Shown here in pieces: positions 1 through 7,221 of a stretch of DNA of 8,986 nucleotides. The stretch lies in contig JBBDYN010000004.1 of the NCBI GenBank assembly GCA_040901465.1, forward strand, positions 1 through 8,986. Direction: 5' to 3'. The notes under the pieces were generated by a model. That model did no database searches. It was not told the DNA's origin and saw only the letters and a program-made list of their open reading frames with translations. The position numbers and the translations under genes are program-made. Position 1 is the stretch's first letter. Each line of letters begins with the position of its first letter. Source of the DNA: JAUSIF01 sp040901465. GTDB lineage: Bacteria > Pseudomonadota > Alphaproteobacteria > Rhizobiales > Xanthobacteraceae.

Positions 1-43
1 AGTTCGGCATCGGGCCCGGCGGCGGGCAATGGCGGGGCACGGT

Positions 44-1246
<1,203 letters not shown>

Positions 1247-1331
1247 GGCCGCGTCCCGATCTGCGCGCGTCAGGCGCGAGCCGGATGCATCGAGAATGGC
1301 CCCCGCAACAGCGTCAGCGTCCGTCGATATG

Positions 1332-1348
1332 GTTAACAAATTGTTAAC
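1332..1348. promoter_or_regulatory. Perfect palindrome with a full CtrA-type box (TTAA-N7-TTAA)
   Basis: GTTAACAAATTGTTAAC is a perfect inverted repeat with 8-base arms around a single central A. It contains TTAA-N7-TTAA (1333-1347), the consensus for CtrA, the cell-cycle response regulator of Alphaproteobacteria. It sits in an otherwise very GC-rich stretch, 86 bp upstream of the HTH gene start (-) and 100 bp upstream of a possible small + strand ORF. The motif match is seen directly; binding by CtrA is inferred. Another palindrome-binding dimeric regulator is the alternative. Confidence 0.6.
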
Positions 1349-1447
1349 GCGGCGACGCGGGGCAACCCGCGATTGTCGCAATCCACGCGCGCGCCGCATC
1401 CGTGCGTGCCCGACCACGGGCTCTCGCACGAAGGCACCCGTTTCGCC

Positions 1448-1543
1448 ATGCTCCGGCACATGGTCAACAATCCCGTGATGCTGACCGTCATGATCGCGCT
1501 GATGCTGGCGCTCATGGCTGCCGCAATGATGATGATACGATGA
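1448..1543 (+). CDS. Possible Met-rich 31-residue single-pass membrane peptide
   Basis: ATG at 1448 to TGA at 1541-1543 reads MLRHMVNNPVMLTVMIALML followed by ALMAAAMMMIR. A short polar start is followed by an uninterrupted hydrophobic helix, and 9 of 31 residues are methionine. A second stop (TAA) follows two bases after the TGA. A GAAGG at 1430-1434 lies 13 bases upstream, rather far for a ribosome binding site. The frame is open further upstream, with GTG (1406) and TTG (1373) as possible earlier starts. The opposite strand gives a His-rich shadow frame that is not a credible protein. The composition suits a membrane peptide, but one so short could be chance. No function is assigned. Confidence 0.38.
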   Translation: MLRHMVNNPVMLTVMIALMLALMAAAMMMIR

Positions 1544-1639
1544 TAAGCTTGAACCTGCCGGCGACGGAAGATTGAGTCGGCATTCGCCGCCCGGTGATGC
1601 CGGCGGGCCCAGCACGCGCCCGATAACGTAGGGACGACG

Positions 1640-1972
1640 CTAGTTAGATTTTTTTGTCGCCGTCGGACGTTTGGTCGGCTTTGGGGGCGGCGGAACACTT
1701 GCCGCGGCGCGCGAAGAAAATGCCAGATCGACGCAAGCAGCGTGGTTGGCGTCGCATTGGTTTTTGCATTGTTTGTATTCCAGGTCCGACAAGCCGCCCC
1801 ATGGCGGAGGGAGCAAGACGCCCCTGGCGCAGGCTAACGTGCAGCGATTATCCATCCCGATGCACTGACCCAATGACACGCGCACACGCGCCGCTGCGAA
1901 AATTTCTTGCGCGTAGACCGGCACCGACGAGCCGAATAGTGCAACCAGCATCAACACGACAGACTTGCGCAT
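1640..1972 (-). CDS. Small exported six-cysteine protein of unknown function
   Basis: 110 residues, ATG at 1972, preceded by AGGGAGA about 7 bases upstream. Residues 1-21 are a clear Sec signal peptide (MRKSVVLMLVALFGSS...YA, cleavage probably at VYA|QE or AQ|E), so the product is expected in the periplasm or secreted. The mature part has six cysteines, C37, C44, C48, C69, C73 and C80, spaced CX6CX3C-X20-CX3CX6C. This is mirror-symmetric and suggests two antiparallel helices stapled by disulfides, with the PPPWGG turn (residues 55-60) between them. The tail (about 93-110) is Pro/Lys/Thr-rich and basic. The gene is divergent from the NTF2-like gene across about 190 bp. I do not recognise the family; the disulfide hairpin is inference. 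Confidence 0.78.
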   Translation of the reverse strand: MRKSVVLMLVALFGSSVPVYAQEIFAAARVRVSLGQCIGMDNRCTLACARGVLLPPPWGGLSDLEYKQCKNQCDANHAACVDLAFSSRAAASVPPPPKPTKRPTATKKSN

Positions 1973-2057
1973 TGTGGTTCTCCCTGAAGCGCACCGCCCC
2001 GTCTACCTGCCCGAATGAAAATGCTACCCACGCCGCCCGGCCAAGTCGAGACGGCCC

Positions 2058-2073
2058 CGTGCCGAGTGGCACG
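2058..2073. promoter_or_regulatory. Short perfect inverted repeat in a divergent intergenic region
   Basis: CGTGCC-GAGT-GGCACG, 6-base arms with a 4-base loop, lies between the divergent exported-protein gene (start 1972, -) and the NTF2-like gene (start 2164, +). It could be an operator or a small hairpin. A TTGAAA that resembles a -35 box is at 2091-2096, but no convincing -10 follows. The assignment is weak. Confidence 0.25.
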
Positions 2074-2163
2074 TGACCGCACCGCCAAACTTGAAACCAA
2101 ACGCCGCCGAATTTGTTTAAAGTTACCTTTGCCCGCCCGACAACGCTTCACGAGCGCCCGCCC

Positions 2164-2547
2164 ATGACCCCCGACGAACGCGCCATTCGCGACCTTGTGG
2201 CGACCTGGATGCAGGCGAGCGAGGCCGGCGACCTCGACACCGTCCTCAGCCTGATGGCCGACGACGTCGTCTTCATGGTCCCGGGTCGCGCGCCGTTCGG
2301 CAAGGACGTGTTCGCCGTCGCCGCGCGCGAGATGCAGGATGTCCGCATGCAAGGCACGAGCGAGATCAAGGAGCTCGAGGTGCTCGGCGACTGGGCCTGG
2401 CTGCGCAACCGCATCACGGTCACGATGACGCCGCCCGGCGGCGCGCCCGTGCGCCGCGCGGGCTACACGCTCACCATCCTGAAGAGGCAGCCGGACGGAA
2501 AATGGTTGCTCGCGCGCGACGCCAATCTGCTCGCGAAAGAGGATTGA
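2164..2547 (+). CDS. NTF2-like fold protein, SnoaL/DUF4440 (SgcJ/EcaC) type
   Basis: 127 residues from ATG 2164. A TTG at 2113 would add 17 residues, but MTPDERAIRDLV is the natural family start. Residues 2-30 form the long N-terminal helix (DERAIRDLVATWMQASEAGD) typical of this family. Then come the D-D-V-V-F strand (33-37), the PFGKDVF helix (44-50), and a central sheet ending in GKWLLARDANLL (112-123). Proteins of this kind bind small hydrophobic ligands or act as isomerase-like or auxiliary enzymes; the substrate cannot be read from sequence. No signal peptide, so probably cytoplasmic. It is convergent with the next gene, with the N gap and a palindromic repeat between the two stops. No strong ribosome binding site is visible. 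Confidence 0.85.
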   Translation: MTPDERAIRDLVATWMQASEAGDLDTVLSLMADDVVFMVPGRAPFGKDVFAVAAREMQDVRMQGTSEIKELEVLGDWAWLRNRITVTMTPPGGAPVRRAGYTLTILKRQPDGKWLLARDANLLAKED

Positions 2548-2567
2548 GTCGGCGTGTTCGTGCGTCA

Positions 2568-2610
2568 TTCCGGGGCGGGGGGGNNNNNNNNNNCCCCCCC
2601 GAGCCCGGAA
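2568..2610. repeat. Palindromic intergenic repeat interrupted by the assembly gap
   Basis: TTCCGGG (2568-2574) is the exact reverse complement of CCCGGAA (2604-2610). The context gtcattccggggc ... gagcccggaa is typical of palindromic intergenic elements in Bradyrhizobium-like genomes. The true centre is missing. Because it lies between two convergent stops (2547 and 2616) it may act as a bidirectional terminator. Confidence 0.5.
2584..2593. other. Assembly gap (10 N) flanked by G and C runs
   Basis: Ten N bases with GGGGGGG on the left and C7 on the right, so the join is a scaffold estimate and the real distance is unknown. Any reading frame that crosses it is meaningless. Confidence 0.97.
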
Positions 2611-2615
2611 CCGCG

Positions 2616-3056
2616 TCAGCGGAACGTGATTTCCATCCCGCTCAGGTCGACGTCGAACGACAGGCCCACCGAAGACCCTTGCAACGAGAGCACGACGCCC
2701 CTGCCGTTGCGCAGCTCGATCACCCGGCCGCCGCCCCCGACCGTGGCTCCGGCGCCGATCGCCGTATAGGTGCCGGTGATGTCCGACGCCGTGCGCAGGT
2801 TTCTCGCCCTGCCCGTGAGCGTCGTCTTCGACGCGCCGAACGTGAAGCCCGCGCTCAATCCGCCGACATTGAGCGGATAGGTTCTGCCCGCGTAGTTCAG
2901 CGTGCCGCTGCCCGCGGAGCCGCCGACGAACCAGCCTGCCTTGACGAATTCGAGCCGCACGCTGCCCGTCTGCGCCTGCGACGGCGAGAACACGCCGGCG
3001 AAGAGCAACGCGAGCAACGCAAAAAAGCCAACACGGAATACCGACGAAAAGCGCAT
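2616..3056 (-). CDS. Small exported glycine-rich, beta-strand-rich protein of unknown function
   Basis: 146 residues. ATG 3056 is chosen because GGGAGGA lies about 8 bases upstream and the signal peptide (MRFSSVFRVGFFALLALLFA ..., cleavage near PSQA|QT, residues 28-29) then starts at residue 1. A longer frame to 3107 would bury the signal. The mature part (about 118 residues) alternates hydrophobic strands with glycine-rich turns: GWFVGGSAGSGTLNY, the NVGGLSAGFTFG segment, GAGATVGGGG, and a C-terminal VGLSFDVDLSGMEITFR. It contains no cysteine. The pattern resembles small periplasmic beta-rich proteins of Rhizobiales such as the DUF992 and DUF1134 groups, but I cannot assign it to either. The stop is 6 bases beyond the gap-interrupted repeat. 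It is convergent with the NTF2-like gene. Confidence 0.8.
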   Translation of the reverse strand: MRFSSVFRVGFFALLALLFAGVFSPSQAQTGSVRLEFVKAGWFVGGSAGSGTLNYAGRTYPLNVGGLSAGFTFGASKTTLTGRARNLRTASDITGTYTAIGAGATVGGGGRVIELRNGRGVVLSLQGSSVGLSFDVDLSGMEITFR

Positions 3057-3182
3057 CTGAGCATCCTCCCTTGCACGGCCCGTGACAGCGGCGGGCCGGC
3101 CGCGCACCTGGACTCGATCTGAACTGCCAGAATGTCGCCGCTCGCCATCGTGCCGTCAAGCAAGCGGCCGACCCGTCCCGGC

Positions 3183-3488
3183 TCACCCGTTCCGCCCGTC
3201 CTCTTTCTGATCCTTCATCCAGCCCGTCAACGTGCTGCCCTGCGCCTTGCCCTGCTTCGCCTTCGCTTGCGTTTTCTTGCCCGGCTTCTTCTTCGCGGGC
3301 GCGGCGGGCTCGGCGGCGGCTTCTTCCGCGTCGCGCGCGAGGCGTAGCGCCTTCAGCCGCTCGGTCTTCTTGCGCATGGCGATCGCGTTCGCTTCGTATT
3401 CCGCCATCGCCTTCTTGCCTTCCTCGGCCTGTTGCGCCTTCTTGAATTGGATCTCGGCCGCATTCTTGGTTCTGGAACGATCTGCCAA
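3183..3488 (-). CDS. Lys/Ala-rich coiled-coil protein of unknown function
   Basis: 101 residues from TTG 3488, which has AAGGAG six bases upstream (3495-3500) and gives MADRSRTKNAAEIQFKKAQQ as a plausible N-terminus. The alternative is GTG 3518, which overlaps the stop of the upstream gene as GTGA but has no close ribosome binding site; it would add 10 residues. Residues about 8-60 are a charged Ala/Lys/Glu helix, probably coiled coil. Residues 61-82 are Ala/Pro/Lys-rich and strongly basic, and the tail STLTGWMKDQKEDGRNG is more ordered. There is no signal or membrane segment. It follows the BrnA-like gene by 26 bases and probably shares its transcript. I believe this is a conserved rhizobial hypothetical, but the function is unknown. 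The basic region might bind nucleic acid (inference). Confidence 0.7.
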   Translation of the reverse strand: MADRSRTKNAAEIQFKKAQQAEEGKKAMAEYEANAIAMRKKTERLKALRLARDAEEAAAEPAAPAKKKPGKKTQAKAKQGKAQGSTLTGWMKDQKEDGRNG

Positions 3489-3494
3489 AACAAT

Positions 3495-3500
3495 CTCCTT
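3495..3500 (-). promoter_or_regulatory. Ribosome binding site AAGGAG that decides a TTG start
   Basis: The best Shine-Dalgarno match in this stretch. It lies six bases before TTG (3486-3488) and inside the frame of the longer GTG-started version. This placement favours the TTG start for the Lys-rich protein. Confidence 0.6.
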
Positions 3501-3514
3501 CCGCTGAAATGCGC

Positions 3515-3745
3515 TCACTTGCCGGCGAGCTTCCTGAGCGCGTCGTTGATCCGCTCCTGCCAGCCCGTCCCGCCCGCCTGGAAGTATTCGAGCACGTCGC
3601 GGTCGATGCGGAGCGTGACTTGCTCCTTCGCGCCCGGGAGCGAGGGCGCGCCCGGCGCGCTCGGCATGGGCTGGATGGGCTTCGGCGGGGCCGGCTTGAA
3701 CGCGGCTTCCGCCGCCTTGAGCGGGTCCATGGGTCTTCGTGCCAT
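3515..3745 (-). CDS. BrnA-type antitoxin-like DNA-binding protein, no toxin visible
   Basis: 76 residues from ATG 3745, preceded by AGGA about 9 bases upstream. A longer frame to 3856 lacks family character and runs back towards the intergenic repeat. Residues 1-40 are a Pro/Ala-rich arm (MARRPMDPLKAAEAAFKPAP ...). Residues 42-76 match the BrnA antitoxin C-terminus: VTLRIDRDVLEYFQ, then GTGWQERINDALRKL, a ribbon-helix-helix-like DNA-binding fold. In the canonical system brnT encodes a RelE-like ribonuclease upstream and BrnA neutralises it and represses the operon. Here the gene upstream on this strand is a DUF3500 protein about 200 bp away, and the downstream partner is a Lys-rich coiled-coil protein, not a BrnT. 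It is therefore either an orphan regulator or an antitoxin-like protein with a different role. The fold assignment is fairly sure; the role is not. Confidence 0.78.
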   Translation of the reverse strand: MARRPMDPLKAAEAAFKPAPPKPIQPMPSAPGAPSLPGAKEQVTLRIDRDVLEYFQAGGTGWQERINDALRKLAGK

Positions 3746-3858
3746 GGCACCATTCCTAGCATCGCGCTGCGATTCGGGCGCATCCTTTATCGCCGCATGC
3801 ATAACGGCGGGCAAAAGTGCGAATTGAGTAGGCCGCGGCGCGTAGGAATGACGCACTC

Positions 3859-3932
3859 GTCATGCCCCGGCCCGGGCAGCGCTTCGACCGCCGCCTATTT
3901 CGATGGATTGCCGGGTCGAGCCCGGCAATGAC
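3859..3932. repeat. Palindromic intergenic repeat (rhizobial type)
   Basis: The inner hairpin is ATTGCCGGG (3907-3915), a TCGAG loop, and CCCGGCAAT (3921-3929), a perfect 9-base stem. The element starts gtcatgcc and ends ggcaatgac, an outer near-palindrome with one base of difference. It lies just past the DUF3500 stop (3948, read on -) and upstream of the BrnA-like gene, where it could end DUF3500 transcription. Confidence 0.7.
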
Positions 3933-3947
3933 GATCTAATTGACGCC

Positions 3948-5000
3948 TCAGCCCGCCGTCCCCAGCACGTTGCCGAGATCGTTGTAGATCGTGTGCAGGT
4001 GCTGCGCCTCGGCATCCACCGACGCCATCTCGATCACGAAGTTGTCGCCAATCACGCGGTAGCCGAAGCCTTTCTCCGCCGTGTTCGGGCCGTGCCAGGC
4101 GAAGTGTACGGCCTCGCGGTCACCCGCGCGCACGCGCGCGCGCTGCGCGGCCGAAAGCGCCGTGGGCAGATGCTCCACGGAATAGGCCTCGACGAGCTGC
4201 CACAGGAGATCACGCTGCGCGGAAGGAAGCGACGCAGCCGGCACGCCGACTTTCTGCGCATTCGCGCGCTCGCGCCCGGCCGCCGACAGGATGTTGTAGA
4301 TGGGCTGCTCGGAGACGCGCGCCTTCGCCGCGAGCGCGGGCGCAAGATCGCTGTAGAGCCGCCGCGCCAGCGCCTCCTCCGATTTCAGCGTGACCAGGCC
4401 CCGGTGCGCGCCCGCGGGCACGCGGTTCGGATTGGACGAGAACGAGGACGGCGTCACCGACACGATGCGGCCGTCGCGCACCGCGACCGACTGCGTGAGG
4501 TGATGCCCCTCGAGCCGGAAGCCCCACACGCCCTGCGCCGCCGGCGCGCCGAACACCGCGAACGAGAATTTTCCCGACGAGCGCCGGTCCGGCGCGTTGC
4601 CCATCGACGCGAGCACGTCCTGCAAGAGCATCACGTTCTTCGCCTTGTCGATGCCGGCGGGCGACCAGACAGCCGCGAGCAGATCCCAGGCCGCGGCTTT
4701 TTGCGCGGCGCTCATCTGCTCGAGCCGCAGGCCCGGCTTCGTGTAGCCGCTCGCGCCGAAATAATTCCAGCCGCGCCATTCCGGCCCGTTCCACGCGAAC
4801 GAGGCGGCCTTGCGCATATCGGGATCGAGGCCCGCGAGGAACTTCTGCACACGCGCGAGCAGCTCGGCCGCGGAGCCGAGCGCTTCGTCCGCGGCGCGCG
4901 CGATCGCGCGCGGCAGCGTGGCCGCGGCGAGCAGCGTTCCGCCCGCGACGAGCAGGTTCCGGCGGTGGACGCTATCGTATATCGTTTTCGCGTCGGTCAT
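3948..5000 (-). CDS. DUF3500 family protein with Tat-type signal peptide
   Basis: 350 residues from ATG 5000, with GGAA about 8 bases upstream. The frame extends to 5126, but only this start puts the signal peptide at the front. Residues 12-37 (HRRNLLVAGG, then an Ala/Leu-rich core ending ARAA) are a twin-arginine signal, so the protein should be exported folded. DUF3500 landmarks: AWNGPEWRGW (68-77), NVMLLQDVLAS (122-132), GKFSFAVFG (143-151), WGFRLEGHHL (159-168), HFAWHGP (299-305), YRVIGDNFVIEMA (314-326) and the C-terminal HLHTIYND (334-341). The length is normal for the family, whose biochemical role is not established. The conserved His pairs and Trp/Asp residues could form a metal or ligand site, and Tat export fits a cofactor-bearing protein (inference). 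It is divergent from the monooxygenase gene. Confidence 0.86.
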   Translation of the reverse strand: MTDAKTIYDSVHRRNLLVAGGTLLAAATLPRAIARAADEALGSAAELLARVQKFLAGLDPDMRKAASFAWNGPEWRGWNYFGASGYTKPGLRLEQMSAAQKAAAWDLLAAVWSPAGIDKAKNVMLLQDVLASMGNAPDRRSSGKFSFAVFGAPAAQGVWGFRLEGHHLTQSVAVRDGRIVSVTPSSFSSNPNRVPAGAHRGLVTLKSEEALARRLYSDLAPALAAKARVSEQPIYNILSAAGRERANAQKVGVPAASLPSAQRDLLWQLVEAYSVEHLPTALSAAQRARVRAGDREAVHFAWHGPNTAEKGFGYRVIGDNFVIEMASVDAEAQHLHTIYNDLGNVLGTAG

Positions 5001-5378
5001 CGGGATTTCCAAGGCGCGACGGCGCCGTGCGACAATCTCCAGCGCCGCAATTTGCGACGCGGCAGCACTTTGCACCAGCCTTTTCACATCACACGCGCGT
5101 GACGCGATGCTGCGCCAAAGGCGCATTGAAAGGGCGCTTTATTTCACCGCCGACGCGGCCGTGCCGGCGGGAGCCCGCCACGTGCCGCGGGACCGGTCAA
5201 GCCATCGGAGGTCGTATTGATGACGCAGTCGCCGGAGCAGGCGCTGCGCCCGCGATTTCGCGAACGCCCGGTGGGTCAAACACCAGGGCGCATACACGTG
5301 CTGTCTGTTCGTGCTCCACTGCGACGGGTGATCGCGTATATTCAGCAATCTAGCTGCCCCGCGCGCACGAGACCACCC
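5001..5378. other. 378-bp divergent intergenic region
   Basis: The spacer between the DUF3500 gene (-) and the monooxygenase gene (+), which should hold both promoters. I see no credible coding sequence; open frames here are N-terminal extensions without family character. There is a short hairpin, GGCGGG-AG-CCCGCC (5166-5179), and a TATATT at 5337-5342 that could be a -10 box for the + gene, but no matching -35 at 16-18 bases. No repeat of the palindromic type occurs here. Confidence 0.6.
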
Positions 5379-6701
5379 ATGGCACAGCGTCAACTCCGGC
5401 TCGGCGCCTTCATGCGCCCGGTCAGTATCCACACCGGCGCCTGGCGCTTTCCCGGCGCGTTTCCGGACGCCAACTTCAACTTCGCGCACATCAAGCGCTT
5501 CGCGCAAACGCTGGAGCGCGCGAAGTTCGATGCCTTCTTCATGGCAGACCACATGGCCGTGCTCAACATGCCCATGGCCGCACTGAAGCGCAGCCACACG
5601 GTGACTTCGTTCGAGCCGTTCACGCTGCTCTCGGCGCTTTCGCAGGTGACCGAGCACATCGGCCTGATCGCCACCGGCTCCACCACCTTCGACGCGCCCT
5701 ATCACGTGGCGCGCCGCTTCGCCTCGCTCGACCATCTCAGCAACGGCCGCGCCGGCTGGAACATCGTCACCACCTCCAATCCCGACGCCGCGCTGAACTT
5801 CGGGATGGAGGAACACATGGAGCACGGCGAGCGCTATCGCCGCGCACGCGAGTTCTACGACGTGGTCACCGGCCTGTGGGACAGCTTCGCCGACGACGCC
5901 TTCGTGCGCGACGTGGAGAATGGGATCTATTTCGACCCGGAACGGATGCACGCGCTCGGCCACGAGGGAAAATATCTCTCCGTGCGCGGCCCGCTCAACA
6001 TCGCGCGGCCCGTGCAGGGCTGGCCCGTGATCGTGCAGGCGGGCGCCTCGGACTCCGGGCGCCAGCTCGCGGCCGAGGTCGCGGAGGTGATCTTCTCCGG
6101 CGTGAACAACTTGGCCGACGGCCGGCGCGTCTATGCCGACATCAAGGGCCGGGCGGAGAAGGCCGGCCGCTCGCGCGAGCACGTGAAGATTCTCCCCGGC
6201 TGCTTCGTCGTGGTCGGCGACACGCTCGCTGAGGCGCGCGCGAAGAAGGCGCTGCTCGACAGCCGCGTGCATCCCGATAGCGGCATCGGCACGCTCTCGG
6301 CCCAGCTTGGCGTCGACGTGTCGCGCTTCGATCTTGACGGGCCGCTGCCGGACATTCCCGAGACCAACCAGAGCAAAAGCGGCCGGCAGAAGCTGATCGA
6401 CATGGCGCAGCGCGAGAACATGACCGTGCGGCAGCTCGCCCAGCGCGTCGGCGGCAGCTTCGGCTCGCTCGAGATGCTCGGCACGCCCGCGATGATCGCC
6501 GACGAGATGCAGGAGTGGCTCGAAACCGAAGGCAGCGACGGGTTCAACGTGCTGTTTCCCTGGCTGCCGGGCGGGCTCGACGAGTTCTGCGAGCGTGTGG
6601 TGCCGGAGCTCCAGCGCCGCGGGCTCTTTCGCCGCGAATATGAAGGAAGCACGCTGCGTGAGAATCTCGGCCTGCCGCGGCCGAAGAATCGATTCTTCTG
6701 A
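5379..6701 (+). CDS. LLM-class flavin-dependent monooxygenase, NtaA/SnaA/DszA type
   Basis: 440 residues from ATG 5379, the normal length and start for this subfamily; an upstream extension to 5217 looks non-coding. The fold is the bacterial-luciferase-like TIM barrel. Subfamily signatures are the N-terminal Q-L-x-L-G-A-F (5-11), FDAFFMADH (50-58), TTFDAPYHVARRFASLDHLS (102-121) followed by the GRAGWN box (123-128), and a C-terminal GTPAMIADEMQEW with GFNVLFPWLPGGLDEF and PELQRRGLF. Members such as nitrilotriacetate monooxygenase component A use FMNH2 from a separate flavin reductase, plus O2, to oxidise C-N or C-S bonds. The actual substrate cannot be told from sequence, and no reductase gene is in the window, so the partner must be encoded elsewhere. 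Cytoplasmic. It is transcribed away from the DUF3500 gene and convergent with the GIY-YIG gene. The ribosome binding site is weak. Confidence 0.92.
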   Translation: MAQRQLRLGAFMRPVSIHTGAWRFPGAFPDANFNFAHIKRFAQTLERAKFDAFFMADHMAVLNMPMAALKRSHTVTSFEPFTLLSALSQVTEHIGLIATGSTTFDAPYHVARRFASLDHLSNGRAGWNIVTTSNPDAALNFGMEEHMEHGERYRRAREFYDVVTGLWDSFADDAFVRDVENGIYFDPERMHALGHEGKYLSVRGPLNIARPVQGWPVIVQAGASDSGRQLAAEVAEVIFSGVNNLADGRRVYADIKGRAEKAGRSREHVKILPGCFVVVGDTLAEARAKKALLDSRVHPDSGIGTLSAQLGVDVSRFDLDGPLPDIPETNQSKSGRQKLIDMAQRENMTVRQLAQRVGGSFGSLEMLGTPAMIADEMQEWLETEGSDGFNVLFPWLPGGLDEFCERVVPELQRRGLFRREYEGSTLRENLGLPRPKNRFF

Positions 6702-6720
6702 TCGGCGCCGCAAACGCCGA

Positions 6721-6821
6721 CATCCTGAGGAGGGAGCGTGGTTCGAGGTGCGGCGTCATGGTGAGGCGCGAACCGCGAAGCGGCGAGCCTCGAACCATTG
6801 CGCCGCGCGCCCCGAAGGATG
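6721..6821. repeat. Large palindromic intergenic repeat between convergent genes
   Basis: The outer arms are CATCCT (6721-6726) and AGGATG (6816-6821); an inner perfect 10-base stem pairs TGGTTCGAGG (6739-6748) with CCTCGAACCA (6788-6797). The context catcctgaggag ... cgaaggatgac matches the element at 7173-7213 and is a common Bradyrhizobium-like repeat. It lies between the stops of the monooxygenase (6701) and GIY-YIG (6852) genes, so it may terminate both. Confidence 0.75.
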
Positions 6822-6851
6822 ACGAAGGCCGCAGCCGTCAATTGATTTCAA

Positions 6852-7151
6852 TTACTTCGAGCGCGCTCCCGGCCTCTTTGCCAAAACCCTTATCCGTTGC
6901 CAATCACTGCGCGCCAAGGCTTCCTTCTTCGCGCGGCTCCAACCCTTTATCTTGCGCTCGGCCGCGATTGCATCGGTGATGCGGTCGAAGTGTTCCGACC
7001 AAATGAGCGTCACAGGCCGCCGCGTTGCGGTGTAACCGCCGTAGCGGCCGGCCTGGTGATCCGCAATCCGAATGCCCAAGTCGTCGCCCGTCGCGCTGCC
7101 GACGTAATAAGAGCCGTCCGAGCATTTCAGAATGTAGACATATGCTCCCAT
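6852..7151 (-). CDS. GIY-YIG domain protein (UPF0213/YhbQ-like single-domain)
   Basis: 99 residues from ATG 7151. The frame is open to 7280, but the extra N-terminus includes a translated copy of an intergenic repeat (RHPEERAKRASKDDG), so the short start is chosen. Its ribosome binding site is poor. The GIY-YIG nuclease fold is shown by YVYILKCSDGSYYVG (residues 4-18: GIY-equivalent VYI at 5-7, YIG-equivalent YVG at 16-18), Arg28 in LGIRIADHQAG, GGYTATRRPV, and Glu65 in AIAAERKIKGWSRAKKEAL, the metal-binding position. Length and layout fit stand-alone GIY-YIG proteins whose cellular role is mostly unknown; DNA cleavage or processing is expected from the fold. There is no targeting domain, so this is not an evident homing endonuclease. 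It lies 70 bp downstream of the ggt stop on the same strand, between two palindromic repeats. Confidence 0.88.
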   Translation of the reverse strand: MGAYVYILKCSDGSYYVGSATGDDLGIRIADHQAGRYGGYTATRRPVTLIWSEHFDRITDAIAAERKIKGWSRAKKEALARSDWQRIRVLAKRPGARSK

Positions 7152-7172
7152 GATATCGCCGAGTTGTCCGCC

Positions 7173-7213
7173 GTCATCCTTCGAGGCTCGCTTCGCTCGC
7201 TCCTCAGGATGAC
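7173..7213. repeat. Palindromic repeat between ggt and the GIY-YIG gene
   Basis: GTCATCCT (7173-7180) pairs exactly with AGGATGAC (7206-7213), around a GAGGCTCGCTTCGCTCGCTCCTC-like inner part that is itself partly palindromic. Same type as the element at 6721-6821. It begins 8 bases past the ggt stop and could form a hairpin that attenuates read-through into the GIY-YIG gene. Confidence 0.75.
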
Positions 7214-7221
7214 GGCTGGAT

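Noticed and set aside
3515..3745. A complete BrnT-BrnA toxin-antitoxin system
   Set aside because: Only the BrnA-like part is present; no BrnT-like ribonuclease is encoded on either side within the window.
1951..3783. A 610-codon minus-strand open frame
   Set aside because: It crosses the N gap, is Arg-rich and overlaps four better-supported genes in other frames; it is a GC-rich shadow.
3903..5102. A 399-codon plus-strand frame opposite the DUF3500 gene
   Set aside because: Arg/His-rich shadow; the minus frame has family motifs and a Tat signal.
5139..6713. A 524-codon minus-strand frame opposite the monooxygenase gene
   Set aside because: His/Arg/Glu-rich antisense frame typical of high-GC genes; the plus strand is a clear LLM-class oxidoreductase.
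6852..7151. Homing endonuclease or mobile intron
   Set aside because: Only a single GIY-YIG domain without a DNA-recognition domain, and no intron or interrupted host gene is visible.
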